A stretch of 64,000 bases of DNA from Actinomycetes bacterium (GCA_023436775.1 JAEZHW010000021.1:1-64000), one strand, 5' to 3'. Counted from the first letter of the stretch, positions 7,547-16,718 are shown. Notes: a model not told the origin generated them from the letters alone. Program-made: numbers and translations.

Positions 7547-9318
7547 GAACTCTGCTTCGACGCCTGCGGCGACGTGATGCACAGCGAGGCTTCGTCCTCA
7601 TCATCGTCCTGGGTACGATCCTGTTGGTCTCCTCCATCGGTGCGCTGGTGGTCACCAGCAGCAGTTTCGCCGCCGAATACACCACGAAGGCGGCCTCCCA
7701 AGTCCAGGCCCGTGCTGCGGCCGACGCCGGTATCGACAGCATCACGGCTCTGTTCGCCAGCGGACAGTTCCCCGCTTGCGATTACGAGTTCACCAACGAC
7801 ACCGACCCGAAGTTCTCGGTGCGCGTGCTGAACTACCGCGACGGCAGCGATGCGCTGATTCCGTGTACCTCGCCGCTGCCCAGCGGCACGGTACCTCGTG
7901 TGGTGGAAGTGGCCTCGCGTGGTTATGGGCCGGGCACCGCACTCGGTGATGACACCGGTGTCGTGATCGAGGTGCTCTCGGAGATCGTGACGACCCCCGG
8001 TGGTGGTGGCGCCGCCTTCTTCGCCGGATCGAACGGTTCGATCAACAACATCGTGCTGCCTGAACTCGACGGCCTGGCCGGCGACGTGATCGTGCAGGAT
8101 GGTTCGCTGACCTGCCACTCGTCTTCGGACATCAGTGGCAGCGTGAAGGCCAACCAGAACCTGATTTTCAATAACCAGTGCACCATCCGCGGTGACGTCT
8201 ACGTGAACGGCTACTTCTCGGCCAACAGCAACGTGACGGTCATGGGTGACCTGATCGTTGCGGGCGTGAACGCGCAGGGCGTGAGCGTGAACGCGACGAA
8301 CCCGCCAGTTACCGTCGGCGGCAACATCATCGCGGCTGGCCACGTCGTTAACGGTGGCCCCACCGGTTCGGCGCAGATGACCGTCGGCGGCGACATCATC
8401 GCCGGCGGCAACGTGAACATGATTCACTCGACCGTTGGCGGCGACATTTGGGCAGGCGGTGACGTGCGGTTCCAGAACACCAGGGTCAGCGGCAATGTGC
8501 TGGCGGTAGGCAACCTGATGCGGTTCACCAACGACGCCAAGATCGATGGCTCGCTGCGAGTAGGAGGCAACCTCAGCGTCGACGGCGGTGTCGGTTGCAG
8601 CCCGTCGACCACGAACGACCAGAAGGCCACCTGTTTGGTGTCGAAGAACAAGGTCGGCGGCCCGGTGCAGCACACCCAGATCGGGATTCCCTCGCCGAAT
8701 CCGGTGCCGAAGGTGAAGCTGCCGAAGTGGATCGACATCCCCTACGTGCCGCAGGACTGGATTGACATGGGCTTCCAGATCAAGGGCACCGAGACGGTGG
8801 GTTGTGGTTTCGCGAACTGGGACAACGCCGCGTACAACAACTTCATCAACCTCACGGTGCCCACCGTGCTGGACTTGCGCAGTTGCGGCAGCGTGTACTC
8901 CAGCAAGGCATTCCAACTGAAGACCGACATCGTGCTGCTGGTCAGCTCGTGGCAAAGCGGTGGTGGTACGTCATTCGATACCCACCCCTCGATTCCGCAG
9001 GGAACGAAGCTGTGGTTCTACGTGCCGGATAACAACGTGAACAACGCCCCGACCTGTAGTGGCGGTGCGGGCAACCTGACCTTTGAAGGTCGAGTCGGTC
9101 CGCGCATCCAGTCGCTGGCGTACACGCCGTGCACGCTGAGCGTGAACTCGGGCTTTGACTTCCGCGGCCAGCTCTACGGCGGCAACCTCCAGGTCAACGG
9201 TACGAACAATGTGCTGACCTTCGTGCCGACCGGTGTGCCGGGTGTTGACCTCGGCGGTGGCGATGAAGGTTCACTGGAGTCGCTGTCGATCCGTTCGCGT
9301 CTTGACGTGGCGCGCTAG
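7537..9318 (+). CDS. Large PilX/GspK-position minor pilin with beta-solenoid-like ectodomain
   Basis: Predicted tip pilin of 593 residues, far larger than usual PilX (about 200). The leader ends RRDAQRG and is followed at residue 19 by FVLIIVLGTILLVSSIG. Mature position 5 is not Glu, as in GspK and PilX proteins that cap the filament. After an N-terminal domain, residues about 165-355 show repeating short strands with VGGNI, VGGDI, SGNVLAVGN and DGSLRVGGNL, the pattern of a right-handed beta-solenoid resembling bactofilins. A C-terminal domain of about 230 residues contains several cysteines. It overlaps the preceding gene by 10 bp and is followed by pilD. An adhesive or shielding function at the tip is inference. 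Confidence 0.8.
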   Translation: MLVRTLLRRLRRRDAQRGFVLIIVLGTILLVSSIGALVVTSSSFAAEYTTKAASQVQARAAADAGIDSITALFASGQFPACDYEFTNDTDPKFSVRVLNYRDGSDALIPCTSPLPSGTVPRVVEVASRGYGPGTALGDDTGVVIEVLSEIVTTPGGGGAAFFAGSNGSINNIVLPELDGLAGDVIVQDGSLTCHSSSDISGSVKANQNLIFNNQCTIRGDVYVNGYFSANSNVTVMGDLIVAGVNAQGVSVNATNPPVTVGGNIIAAGHVVNGGPTGSAQMTVGGDIIAGGNVNMIHSTVGGDIWAGGDVRFQNTRVSGNVLAVGNLMRFTNDAKIDGSLRVGGNLSVDGGVGCSPSTTNDQKATCLVSKNKVGGPVQHTQIGIPSPNPVPKVKLPKWIDIPYVPQDWIDMGFQIKGTETVGCGFANWDNAAYNNFINLTVPTVLDLRSCGSVYSSKAFQLKTDIVLLVSSWQSGGGTSFDTHPSIPQGTKLWFYVPDNNVNNAPTCSGGAGNLTFEGRVGPRIQSLAYTPCTLSVNSGFDFRGQLYGGNLQVNGTNNVLTFVPTGVPGVDLGGGDEGSLESLSIRSRLDVAR

Positions 9319-9329
9319 GGGCACCGCGC

Positions 9330-10169
9330 GTGGAACTGTTCATCCTGCTGAGTGCGGTGGTCGGTCTTGCCATCGGCTCCTTCCTGAATGTGGTCATCCA
9401 TCGAGTGCCGGCCGGACTGTCCATCGTCGCACCGCCGAGCCGATGCCCGGGCTGCGAGCAGGAGATCGCCTGGTATGACAACATTCCGGTGCTGAGCTGG
9501 CTACTGCTGCGCGGCAAGTGCCGTCACTGTGGTGCACCCATCTCGCCGCGCTACCTCATCGTCGAGGTGCTCACCGCAGTGGCCTTCGCGCTGGTCACCT
9601 GGTGGTGGTGGCCGCAGATCGAGCACAGCCCCGACGGAGGCATCCTCGCGGCCAACTGCGTGCTGCTCGCCGCGTGGCTGTTCTTTGCGGCGGTATCGAT
9701 CGCCTTGGCCGTGATCGATATGGAAACCCATCGACTGCCGAACGTGATCGTCCTGCCAGCCATCGTCGTATCGACGGTGCTACTGACGGTGGCTACGATC
9801 CTCGCTGGTGACTGGACACTGCTCCGCGACGCTGTGATCGGCGGCGCAGCACTGTTCGCCTTCTACCTGATCGTGGCGCTTATCTCGCCAAGGGGGATGG
9901 GCTTTGGGGATGTGAAACTTGCCGGTCTGGTTGGGTTGCAACTCGGCTGGTTCGGCTGGCAGGCCGTGGTGATGGGTGGCTTCGCGGCCTTCCTGATCGG
10001 CGGTGTGGTCGGCATTGTGCTGCTGTTGCTGGGGCGCGCCACTCGCAAGAGCGGCATTCCCTTCGGGCCGTACATGCTCGCTGGCGCCTGGATTGGCATG
10101 GTCGTCGGTGTGGATATCCTGACCTGGTACCTGACGCTCATGGGCGTTGGTCCCGGCCAGGGATTGTGA
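9330..10169 (+). CDS. pilD: Prepilin peptidase / N-methyltransferase PilD
   Basis: Membrane aspartyl protease that removes prepilin leaders and usually N-methylates the new N-terminus, 279 residues. The N-terminal domain holds the zinc-type CPGC and CRHC pairs. Catalytic aspartates are seen in AVIDMETHRLPN and in GMGFGDVKLAGL (GxGD motif). About seven to eight hydrophobic segments are visible. The GTG start lies 11 bp after the previous stop. It is the only A24 peptidase in the window and should process all four prepilins encoded upstream. Confidence 0.94.
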   Translation: MELFILLSAVVGLAIGSFLNVVIHRVPAGLSIVAPPSRCPGCEQEIAWYDNIPVLSWLLLRGKCRHCGAPISPRYLIVEVLTAVAFALVTWWWWPQIEHSPDGGILAANCVLLAAWLFFAAVSIALAVIDMETHRLPNVIVLPAIVVSTVLLTVATILAGDWTLLRDAVIGGAALFAFYLIVALISPRGMGFGDVKLAGLVGLQLGWFGWQAVVMGGFAAFLIGGVVGIVLLLLGRATRKSGIPFGPYMLAGAWIGMVVGVDILTWYLTLMGVGPGQGL

Positions 10170-10184
10170 AAGGGGAACTCCCAG

Positions 10185-11228
10185 TTGGCGAAATCCGTCG
10201 TAGGTCTCGACATCGGTCAAACGCATGTCCGAGCAGTGCAGATATCCAACCCTGACAAGCGTCGCTTCACGGTGGATCGAATCGGTGCCGTGCCGTTGCC
10301 GGTGGGGGCTGTTCGCGATGGCGTGGTCGCCGACCCGGTCACCGTGGGTGCAGCGATCCGTCAGCTCTGGCAGGAGCAGAAGATTGGCTCGAAGCACGTC
10401 GCCCTGGGTGTCGGGGGCAAGCGCGTGCTCGTGCGCGACATGGTCGTCCCAGAGTCCGCTATGACCACCCTGGCGACGTCGCTGCCCGGCCTGGTGCAGG
10501 AGAATCTGCCGGTGCCGGTTACCGAGGCCATCCTAGATTTCTATGCGATCCGCGAGGTGAACAACCAGTCAGGCCGCGGATACCAGGGCCTGTTGGTGGC
10601 AGCACTCAAGGACGCGATCAAGGCCAACATCGAGGCAACCCGCCTGGCGGGTTTGAAGGTGGACTCGGTCGACCTCAACGCCTTCGCGGTGGCGCGCGCC
10701 GGTGCTCGCGGCGAGTTCAGTAAGCAGACCACCGCGTTCGTTGACCTCGGTGCCAGTTCCACGACGGTCGTCATCACCTCGCTGGGTGTTCCGTTGTACG
10801 TGCGTCACCTCACCGTGGGTGGGGCGGCGATCACGGACTCCATCGTTGAGAAGCTCAAGGTGGGTCCGGAAGAGGCCGAGCGACTCAAGCGCGAGGTCGG
10901 TATCGGTCGCGCTGACCGCCCGGACCAGCAACCGGTGGCGGAGGCTGTACTGAGCGTGGTGCAGCCGCTGACGGTGAACCTGCGCGACACCCTCAGCTAC
11001 TACAACCAGCAGCATCCCGATGACCCGTTGCGGGCCGTGGTGCTGGCCGGTGGTGGCTCGCACTTGGCAGGGTTCAAGGAAGCGCTGGCGGAGTCGTTTC
11101 GAATCCCGGTGACGCAGGCAGACGCTCTGCTGGACGCAAACCTGGCGAAGTCCGTGGACTCCTCGGCAGCCCGTGCGGCTCGCGCTGAGTTGGTCACGGC
11201 CGTCGGTCTGGCTGGAGGGAAGCACTAA
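10185..11228 (+). CDS. pilM: Pilus assembly actin-like ATPase PilM
   Basis: Cytoplasmic actin-fold protein of 347 residues that binds the N-terminal peptide of PilN. The fold motifs are present: phosphate-1 loop VGLDIGQTHVRAVQI at residues 4-18, phosphate-2 loop FVDLGASSTTVVI near 185, and adenosine loop VLAGGGSHLAGF near 287. The start is TTG at 10185 with AGGGGA about 10 bp upstream. The stop overlaps the pilN start (TAATG). It begins the pilMNO alignment complex, which has no PilP or PilQ partners here, consistent with a single-membrane cell. Confidence 0.92.
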   Translation: MAKSVVGLDIGQTHVRAVQISNPDKRRFTVDRIGAVPLPVGAVRDGVVADPVTVGAAIRQLWQEQKIGSKHVALGVGGKRVLVRDMVVPESAMTTLATSLPGLVQENLPVPVTEAILDFYAIREVNNQSGRGYQGLLVAALKDAIKANIEATRLAGLKVDSVDLNAFAVARAGARGEFSKQTTAFVDLGASSTTVVITSLGVPLYVRHLTVGGAAITDSIVEKLKVGPEEAERLKREVGIGRADRPDQQPVAEAVLSVVQPLTVNLRDTLSYYNQQHPDDPLRAVVLAGGGSHLAGFKEALAESFRIPVTQADALLDANLAKSVDSSAARAARAELVTAVGLAGGKH

Positions 11229-11938
11229 TGGCCAAGAAGAGTCCGGCATTCGTCGTCGGCGGGGTGCCCAGGGTCAACCTGCTGCCGCAGGACGCGCGAG
11301 TCCAGAGCGAACTGAAGGCCCTGCAGCGCGGCATCGTGTACGCGATGCTGCTGATCCTCTTGGCCTCGGGTGGTGCCTGGTATTACACCTGGACCCAGGC
11401 CGAGCAAGCGGAGGCAGCACTGAAGGCAGAGCAGGCCAAGACCGATGCATTGCTTGCGGCCAAGAAGGAGTTCTCGGAAATTCCCGACATCCTCAATGCG
11501 CTGGACACTGGCAAGCGCGCGCTGCAGGCGGTGGACGAACATGCGGTGGACTGGGCTCCGCTGCTGTCCTCCATCCTGAATGCCGGTGGCTCGATCGAGG
11601 TGACGGATCTGACGGTCAACGGCAATTCCGTCGCCAGCGAGAACGCCACCACCTCGGGGCACTATCTGACGACCAAGACCGGCACCGTGCACATCGCCAT
11701 CACGGTCCACGCTCGCGACGCACAGCGCCTCACCGAATGGGCTGAGGCGGTCAAGCAGATCGCGGGCTTTGGTGAGTACTGGACCGGCAAGTTCACGGTC
11801 CGTGATGCCGACAGGACCGTCGGTGCCACCTATGACCTGTACTTCGATAACACGGCGCTGCGCCGCGTACAGCGGCAGGCGCTCGAGCAGTATTTGCCGA
11901 GCGATGACAAGGGCGAGGCAAAGGAGGAGGCCAAGTGA
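11228..11938 (+). CDS. pilN: Pilus alignment protein PilN
   Basis: Bitopic membrane protein of 236 residues. The short cytoplasmic N-terminus carries the conserved PilM-binding motif as VNLLPQDAR near residue 16. One membrane helix lies at about 37-56, followed by a coiled coil rich in Glu/Ala/Lys and a ferredoxin-like extracytoplasmic domain. It overlaps pilM by one base and pilO by four (GTGA), so the three should be made in fixed proportion. Confidence 0.85.
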   Translation: MAKKSPAFVVGGVPRVNLLPQDARVQSELKALQRGIVYAMLLILLASGGAWYYTWTQAEQAEAALKAEQAKTDALLAAKKEFSEIPDILNALDTGKRALQAVDEHAVDWAPLLSSILNAGGSIEVTDLTVNGNSVASENATTSGHYLTTKTGTVHIAITVHARDAQRLTEWAEAVKQIAGFGEYWTGKFTVRDADRTVGATYDLYFDNTALRRVQRQALEQYLPSDDKGEAKEEAK

Positions 11939-12948
11939 GTCCTCAACGGCGGAACTGGATGGTCGGTGGCACCCTCGTTGGCCTGTTGCTGCTGGCTGGC
12001 TCCTACATGCTCCTGATTAGCCCGAACCTGGAGCGGATCAGTCAGGCAGAGGCCGAGATCGATCGCACCGAACAGGTGAACGTGCGGCATCAGAAGGACC
12101 TGGCTGATCTCAAGGTGCAGTTCGAGAACATCGAGAGCCTTAGGCAAGAACTGTCCCGGACTGAGTACCGCGTTCCGGTGTCCCCACGGCTCAACCGCTT
12201 TGAAGTGGAGGTCGACCGGATCGCCAAGCGCAACGGCACCAGGCTCGACGAGATTGTGTTCGCGCCGCCCTTCGAACTGAAGCCGCCGAAGAACAGCGAG
12301 GTCAAGACTCCGAACGTCGCCTTCATGGAGACGCAGATCAAGCTGTCGGGAAAGCGACCGGACCTCCTGATGGCGCTCTGGGATCTGCAGCGTCAGCCCC
12401 GTGTCTTTGCCATCCACCGTGTGACCTGGCAGGTCTCGGATGAGTCGTTGAAGGTCTTTGGGGCCATCCTGGTGGCCAAGACGCCTGCGACCGGCAAGCC
12501 ACAGACTGCGGTGGATGACTTCAGTGTGCCGACGTTCAGCGCCGAGGAGCAGGAAGCCATGCTCGCCCAGGCGAACGCCGATCTGCTGGTCGCCACCGAG
12601 ATTGTGAACGCCGCCATGGTGCCAGCCAGCGCGGAGGATCAGCGCCCGCTCGCACTGCGGATCAACGAGGCCTGGCGGCAGATTGCCGCCCTGGACACGC
12701 CGATCATTCCGTCCACCTACAAGACCGACAGCGGCACTCGCTTCCGGCTGCACCTGATGCACCCAGTCACCGGCCAGCGTGTGCTGGCTTGGGACTCTGG
12801 GGTCAGGGGCAAGGTGGCCTGGGAGACGAAGGGGACTGCGCCGGAATCCGGCTCGACCAGTGGCGGCTCGGACACGACGCAGCCCGCCGATGAGAGCGGC
12901 GAGGCCGCTGACGAGGACATTGACGCGGACGAGTCCGCGGCGAACTAA
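11935..12948 (+). CDS. pilO: PilO-like pilus alignment protein with acidic tail
   Basis: Bitopic protein of 337 residues with a membrane helix at about 9-29, an alpha-helical coiled coil at about 33-75, and an extracytoplasmic domain. The arrangement after PilN and the topology support PilO. Homologues are near 200 residues; here an extra C-terminal part ends in an acidic Asp/Glu/Ser low-complexity tail (residues about 300-337). The GTG start overlaps the pilN stop. It is the last gene before the operon terminator. Assignment rests on synteny and topology more than motif. Confidence 0.78.
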   Translation: MSPQRRNWMVGGTLVGLLLLAGSYMLLISPNLERISQAEAEIDRTEQVNVRHQKDLADLKVQFENIESLRQELSRTEYRVPVSPRLNRFEVEVDRIAKRNGTRLDEIVFAPPFELKPPKNSEVKTPNVAFMETQIKLSGKRPDLLMALWDLQRQPRVFAIHRVTWQVSDESLKVFGAILVAKTPATGKPQTAVDDFSVPTFSAEEQEAMLAQANADLLVATEIVNAAMVPASAEDQRPLALRINEAWRQIAALDTPIIPSTYKTDSGTRFRLHLMHPVTGQRVLAWDSGVRGKVAWETKGTAPESGSTSGGSDTTQPADESGEAADEDIDADESAAN

Positions 12949-12963
12949 GCGCAAGAATCGCAC

Positions 12964-13000
12964 AGCGGCGCCCCGGGACGACTGGTTCCGGGGCGCCGCT
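12964..13000 (+). terminator. Terminator of the pil operon
   Basis: A perfect 13-bp stem, AGCGGCGCCCCGG (12964-12976) with CCGGGGCGCCGCT (12988-13000), encloses an 11-nt loop. There is no long T run, as is common in high-GC actinobacteria. It starts 16 bp after the pilO stop. Confidence 0.85.
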
Positions 13001-13101
13001 GCGTATTCAGACACACCGACCTGCATTGTTGCCCACTGCCGAGTTCGGCACCGGCAGCGCCAGCGCACCGGTGCGGACGAGCACCGCGCACGCTTCCTCG
13101 C

Positions 13102-13107
13102 TATACT
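13102..13107 (+). promoter_or_regulatory. Minus-10 element of the thiBPQ promoter
   Basis: TATACT at 13102-13107 predicts a transcript start near 13114, just before the first base pairs of the TPP aptamer. The -35 region is weak by eye. Confidence 0.6.
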
Positions 13108-13115
13108 CGTGCCTG

Positions 13116-13206
13116 AACACGGGAGTCCGGTGAGCCGGGCTGAGAGGAAGGTTCTCAACCTTCGACCGTCGAACCTGATCCGGATCATGCCGGCGCAGGG
13201 AGGCCT
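13116..13206 (+). promoter_or_regulatory. TPP (THI-element) riboswitch
   Basis: The conserved parts of the thiamine pyrophosphate aptamer are present in order: CGGGAGTCCGG for the P1/P2 side, GGGCTGAGAGG (pyrimidine-binding helix, about 13137-13147), a variable P3a stem (AAGGTTCTCAACCTT), then CGAACCTGATCCGGATCATG (pyrophosphate side) and GCCGGCGCAGGGAGG. It lies directly upstream of thiB, with about 42 nt between the aptamer end and the start. High TPP should lower expression; whether by terminator or by sequestering the GAAAGGG ribosome site cannot be decided by eye. Confidence 0.95.
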
Positions 13207-13247
13207 CAATCCCGTGCCCCTATCCACGAAGTGAAAGGGCACGTATC

Positions 13248-14306
13248 GTGCACATTGCTCTGCCTCGCGGCCGTCGCCGCAATTGCATCATCTCGACCAT
13301 GGCCATCGTTGCCATCCTCACCGGCTGCGCCAGCACCGCCCCGGTCGACCCGGGCGCAACGCCGGAAGAACTGGTCCTGATCACCCACGGATCCTTCGCA
13401 CTGGGCGAGGACAACGAGGTGCTGGACCGCTTCACCGAACAGACCGGCATTGCCGTCACGGTGCTGCAAGCCGACGACGCCGGCGCGCTGACCAACCAAC
13501 TCGTGCTGACAAAGAACGCGCCACTGGCTGACGTCGCCTTCGGCGTGGACACCACCTTCGCCTCGCGTGCGGTGAAGGCGGGAGTCCTCGCCGAGCACCA
13601 GGTCGCCGCGATGGGGCCGGGCCAGGAACGTTTCCAGCTGCCTGCGGGCGCGGGCCGTGAGGTCCTCGCCCCGATCACCAGTGGCGATGTCTGCATCAAC
13701 ATCGATGCCGAGTGGTACCAATCCAAGGGGCAAACCCCGCCGGCAACCCTGGATGACCTGATCAAGCCGAAGTACCGCGGTCAGTTGGTCGCCAGTGGCG
13801 CGAGCACCTCCTCGCCGGGCCTGGCCTTCCTGCTGGCCACCATCGCTGCGTATGGCGAGAACGGTTGGCAGGACTACTGGCGGGCGCTGGTCGCCAACGA
13901 CATCAAGGTGACCGCCGGCTGGACGGACGCCTACACGGTGGACTTCACCCGAGCCGGTGGTGACCGCCCGATCGTGCTCAGTTACGGCTCGTCCCCGGCC
14001 TTCGACCCGGCTACCAAGAACCTCGATGCCACCTGCTTCCGTCAGGTCGAGTACGCCGGCGTGATTGCCGGCACCAAGTACCCGACTGCTGCAGGCCAGC
14101 TCGTCGACTTCCTGTTCTCGGCCGAGGCGCAGGCCGCGATCCCGGACTCGATGTACGTCTTCCCGACGAACACCGCCGTCGCGCTGCCGGAGGGCTGGGC
14201 CGGTGTGGTGTCCGTGGCAGAGACCGCCTACGAGCTCGACCCTGCGGTGATCGATGCCAAGCGTGAGGCATGGATTGCCGAGTGGTCTGCCATCGTGATC
14301 GGCTAG
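13248..14306 (+). CDS. thiB: Thiamine ABC transporter substrate-binding lipoprotein
   Basis: Extracytoplasmic thiamine-binding protein of 352 residues. The signal sequence ends in the lipobox ILTGC with Cys27 as lipidation site. The mature part reads as a ThiB/TbpA-type periplasmic-binding fold (ELVLITHGSF, GVDTTFASRA, CINIDAEWY, LDDLIKPKYRG). GTG at 13248 is used, with GAAAGGG 8 bp upstream. It is directly behind a TPP riboswitch and followed 4 bp later by the permease, which strongly supports thiamine as substrate. Confidence 0.93.
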   Translation: MHIALPRGRRRNCIISTMAIVAILTGCASTAPVDPGATPEELVLITHGSFALGEDNEVLDRFTEQTGIAVTVLQADDAGALTNQLVLTKNAPLADVAFGVDTTFASRAVKAGVLAEHQVAAMGPGQERFQLPAGAGREVLAPITSGDVCINIDAEWYQSKGQTPPATLDDLIKPKYRGQLVASGASTSSPGLAFLLATIAAYGENGWQDYWRALVANDIKVTAGWTDAYTVDFTRAGGDRPIVLSYGSSPAFDPATKNLDATCFRQVEYAGVIAGTKYPTAAGQLVDFLFSAEAQAAIPDSMYVFPTNTAVALPEGWAGVVSVAETAYELDPAVIDAKREAWIAEWSAIVIG

Positions 14307-14310
14307 TGCC

Positions 14311-15951
14311 GTGATCATGCGGGCACGCCGACCCGTCAGCACCGTCTTCGGACTGGGGCTGGCCGTCGGCGTGCCCGTTCTCTTCCTCCTGGTCTTCTTT
14401 CTGGTGCCGTTGCTCGGCATGCTCTGGATTGGGCTCGCGCCGAACGGGCAGGTGGACATGGTCGGGTTCGTGGATGTGCTCGGCCGCCCCCGCACTCACC
14501 GCATCATCGGGCTGACCCTGGCGCAGGCTGCGACCGCGACGGTGATCGCACTGCTGGCGGGTCTGCCAGTGGCCGCGGTGCTGCATCGGCGCCGTTTCCG
14601 CGGTGCTGGCGTGTTGCGGGCGCTGGTATTCGTGCCCTTTGTGCTGCCCACCGTGGTCGTCGGCGTGGCCTTCCGCACCCTGTTCCGCCCTTCTGGCTGG
14701 CTCGGCTGGTTGGGCCTCGACGGCACCTTTGCTGCGATCATTGCCGCGCTGGTGTTCTTCAACATTGCGGTGGTCGTCCGCACCGTCGGCGTGCGCTGGG
14801 AGTCGCTCGATCCCCGCCAGGCCGAGGCAGCGGCCAGCCTCGGCGCCTCGCCGTGGCGAGTGTGGTGGACCGTGACGCTGCCAGCGCTGGCCCCGGCCGT
14901 CTGGTCGGCGGCCGCGGTGGTGTTCCTGTTCTGCGCCACCGCATTCGGCACGGTCCTGGTGCTTGGCGGACTCCAGTTCGGCACCATCGAGACCGAGATC
15001 TACACGCTCACCATGGACTACCTCGACCTGCCGGCCGCGGCGGCGCTGTCGCTGCTGCAGCTCGTACTGGTGGTGGCGCTGCTCACCGTCTCGGCGCGGT
15101 TGCGACAACGGGGGGAGCGTGGCGTGACCACGCGGGCGGCGGCGCCGAAGCCTCGCCTCGGCCGAGGGGATGCGGGGCTGTTGGCCTGGTCGCTGCTGGT
15201 GGTGGCCGCCCTGATGCTGCCGCTGGCGGCCCTGGTCGTGCGCTCGCTCGAAACTCCACATGGCTGGGGGCTGGACTATTACGGCGCCTTCCTCGGCGGC
15301 TCGAGCGCCGCCTCGGCAGTGCTGCTGTCGCTGTCGACTGCGGCGCAGGCCGCCGCGATCGCGCTGGTGCTCGGCCTTGGACTCGCGCTGGCACTGAGTC
15401 GGCCGGCAGTGACCGCACGGCAACTGCGCTGGCGCGACCGCCTCGACCGCCTGGTCATGCTGCCGCTCGGCGTTTCAGCGGTCACGGTGGGTCTGGGCAT
15501 GCTGATCACGTTGAACCGTCCGCCGCTGGATATGCGCACAACTGGCATCCTGATCCCCATCTCGCAGGCGATCGTTGCCCTGCCCCTGGTGCTGCGGGTG
15601 CTCTTGCCGGTGCTGCGCGGTATCGACCCGAAACTGCGCGAGGCTGCCGCAAGCTTGGGGGCGAGCCCGGCACGGGTGCTGTTGGATGTCGATCTGCGCC
15701 TCGCCGCGCGACCCATCGCGGCCGCAACCGTCTTCGCGCTCGCCGTCTCGCTGGGGGAGTTCGGCGCGACCAGCTTCCTCGCGCGCCCCACCGACCCGAC
15801 GCTGCCAGTGTTGATCTACCGGCTGATCACCAGGCCCGGCGCGGAAAACCTCGGCATGGCCTTGGCGGGATCGGTGATCCTCGCCATGCTGGTGCTGGCA
15901 CTCACCGGCCTGGTGGAGCGGCTCCGGGCCGGGGTTGCAGGAGCCTTCTGA
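14311..15951 (+). CDS. thiP: Thiamine ABC transporter permease
   Basis: Membrane component of the thiamine importer, 546 residues, with two fused permease domains as in ThiP. Each half carries an EAA-type loop that contacts the ATPase: EAAASLGASPWRVWW near residue 170 and EAAASLGASPARVLL near 445. About twelve hydrophobic segments are visible. GTG at 14311 is followed by an in-frame ATG two codons later, which could be the true start. Its stop overlaps the thiQ start (TGATG). Confidence 0.93.
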   Translation: MIMRARRPVSTVFGLGLAVGVPVLFLLVFFLVPLLGMLWIGLAPNGQVDMVGFVDVLGRPRTHRIIGLTLAQAATATVIALLAGLPVAAVLHRRRFRGAGVLRALVFVPFVLPTVVVGVAFRTLFRPSGWLGWLGLDGTFAAIIAALVFFNIAVVVRTVGVRWESLDPRQAEAAASLGASPWRVWWTVTLPALAPAVWSAAAVVFLFCATAFGTVLVLGGLQFGTIETEIYTLTMDYLDLPAAAALSLLQLVLVVALLTVSARLRQRGERGVTTRAAAPKPRLGRGDAGLLAWSLLVVAALMLPLAALVVRSLETPHGWGLDYYGAFLGGSSAASAVLLSLSTAAQAAAIALVLGLGLALALSRPAVTARQLRWRDRLDRLVMLPLGVSAVTVGLGMLITLNRPPLDMRTTGILIPISQAIVALPLVLRVLLPVLRGIDPKLREAAASLGASPARVLLDVDLRLAARPIAAATVFALAVSLGEFGATSFLARPTDPTLPVLIYRLITRPGAENLGMALAGSVILAMLVLALTGLVERLRAGVAGAF

Positions 15952-16718
15952 TGATGGAGACCACCATGACTTCTGGCTTGACCGTCGCCGACCTGTCCGT
16001 GCAGTTCCCGGACGCCCAACCGGCGCCCGATGGCACAGTTGCGGGTCTGGCCAGCATCGACCTGCATGTCGCCGACGGCGAGGTGGTGGCCCTGCTCGGA
16101 CCCTCCGGGTCGGGCAAGTCCACGCTGCTGCGCGCAATCGCGGGTCTGCTCCCGCTGCAATCCGGCCGGGTCAGCTGGCGCGGCGAGGACGTGACGGCGC
16201 TGCCGACCCATCAACGCGGCTTCGTGTTGATGTTCCAGGACGGGCAGCTCTTCCCACACCGAACGGCGGCGGACAACATCGGCTATGCGCTCGAACTGCA
16301 GGGCGTGGCCAGGGCCGAGCGATCGGAGCGAATCGAGGCGTTGCTGGACTTGGTCGATTTGGCGGGCTTCGGCTCGCGGTCGATTGCGGATCTGAGCGGT
16401 GGTGAGCAGCAGCGTGTAGCCCTGGCCCGGGCCCTGGCGGCTGACCCGAAGGCGCTGCTGCTGGATGAGCCGCTGAGTGCGCTGGACCGGCAGTTGCGGA
16501 TCCGGCTCGGCGAGGAGGTACGCCGCATCCTGCTGGCGCGGCATATCCCAGCCATCCTGGTCACCCACGATCACGACGAGGCGGCCCGCATTGCCGACCG
16601 CATCGTGGTGTTGCTGCGCGGGAGTATCGCCCAGCAGGGCACCATGGACGAGCTCCGAGCCGCCCCGGCCTCGGCCGAGGTGGCGGCATTCCTCGGGGTG
16701 TCGGGGCCGATCGCCTAG
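15951..16718 (+). CDS. thiQ: Thiamine ABC transporter ATP-binding protein
   Basis: ATPase subunit of the thiamine importer, 255 residues. Walker A is GPSGSGKST near residue 48, Q-loop LMFQDGQLFP, signature LSGGEQQRVALARAL, Walker B ALLLDEPLSALD and H-loop LVTHDHDEA. ATG at 15951 has AGGAG 7 bp upstream and overlaps the thiP stop; ATGs at 15954 and 15966 are less well placed. The end overlaps by 4 bp with the convergent DUF2017 gene. Confidence 0.94.
   Translation: MMETTMTSGLTVADLSVQFPDAQPAPDGTVAGLASIDLHVADGEVVALLGPSGSGKSTLLRAIAGLLPLQSGRVSWRGEDVTALPTHQRGFVLMFQDGQLFPHRTAADNIGYALELQGVARAERSERIEALLDLVDLAGFGSRSIADLSGGEQQRVALARALAADPKALLLDEPLSALDRQLRIRLGEEVRRILLARHIPAILVTHDHDEAARIADRIVVLLRGSIAQQGTMDELRAAPASAEVAAFLGVSGPIA

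Noticed and set aside
7501..8955. A 484-codon minus-strand frame opposite the large minor pilin
   Set aside because: It has no start context or family motif; composition (His, Asp, Val, Arg-rich) is that of reverse-complemented GC-rich coding DNA.
1..13000. Search for a PilQ secretin, PilP or a second outer-membrane component in the pil locus
   Set aside because: None found. The locus is complete for a single-membrane cell, so the absence is expected rather than a deletion.
14853..15950. A plus-strand frame extending thiQ upstream through thiP
   Set aside because: It is the out-of-frame shadow of thiP. thiQ has its own AGGAG and an ATG overlapping the thiP stop, so the long form is not a fusion.
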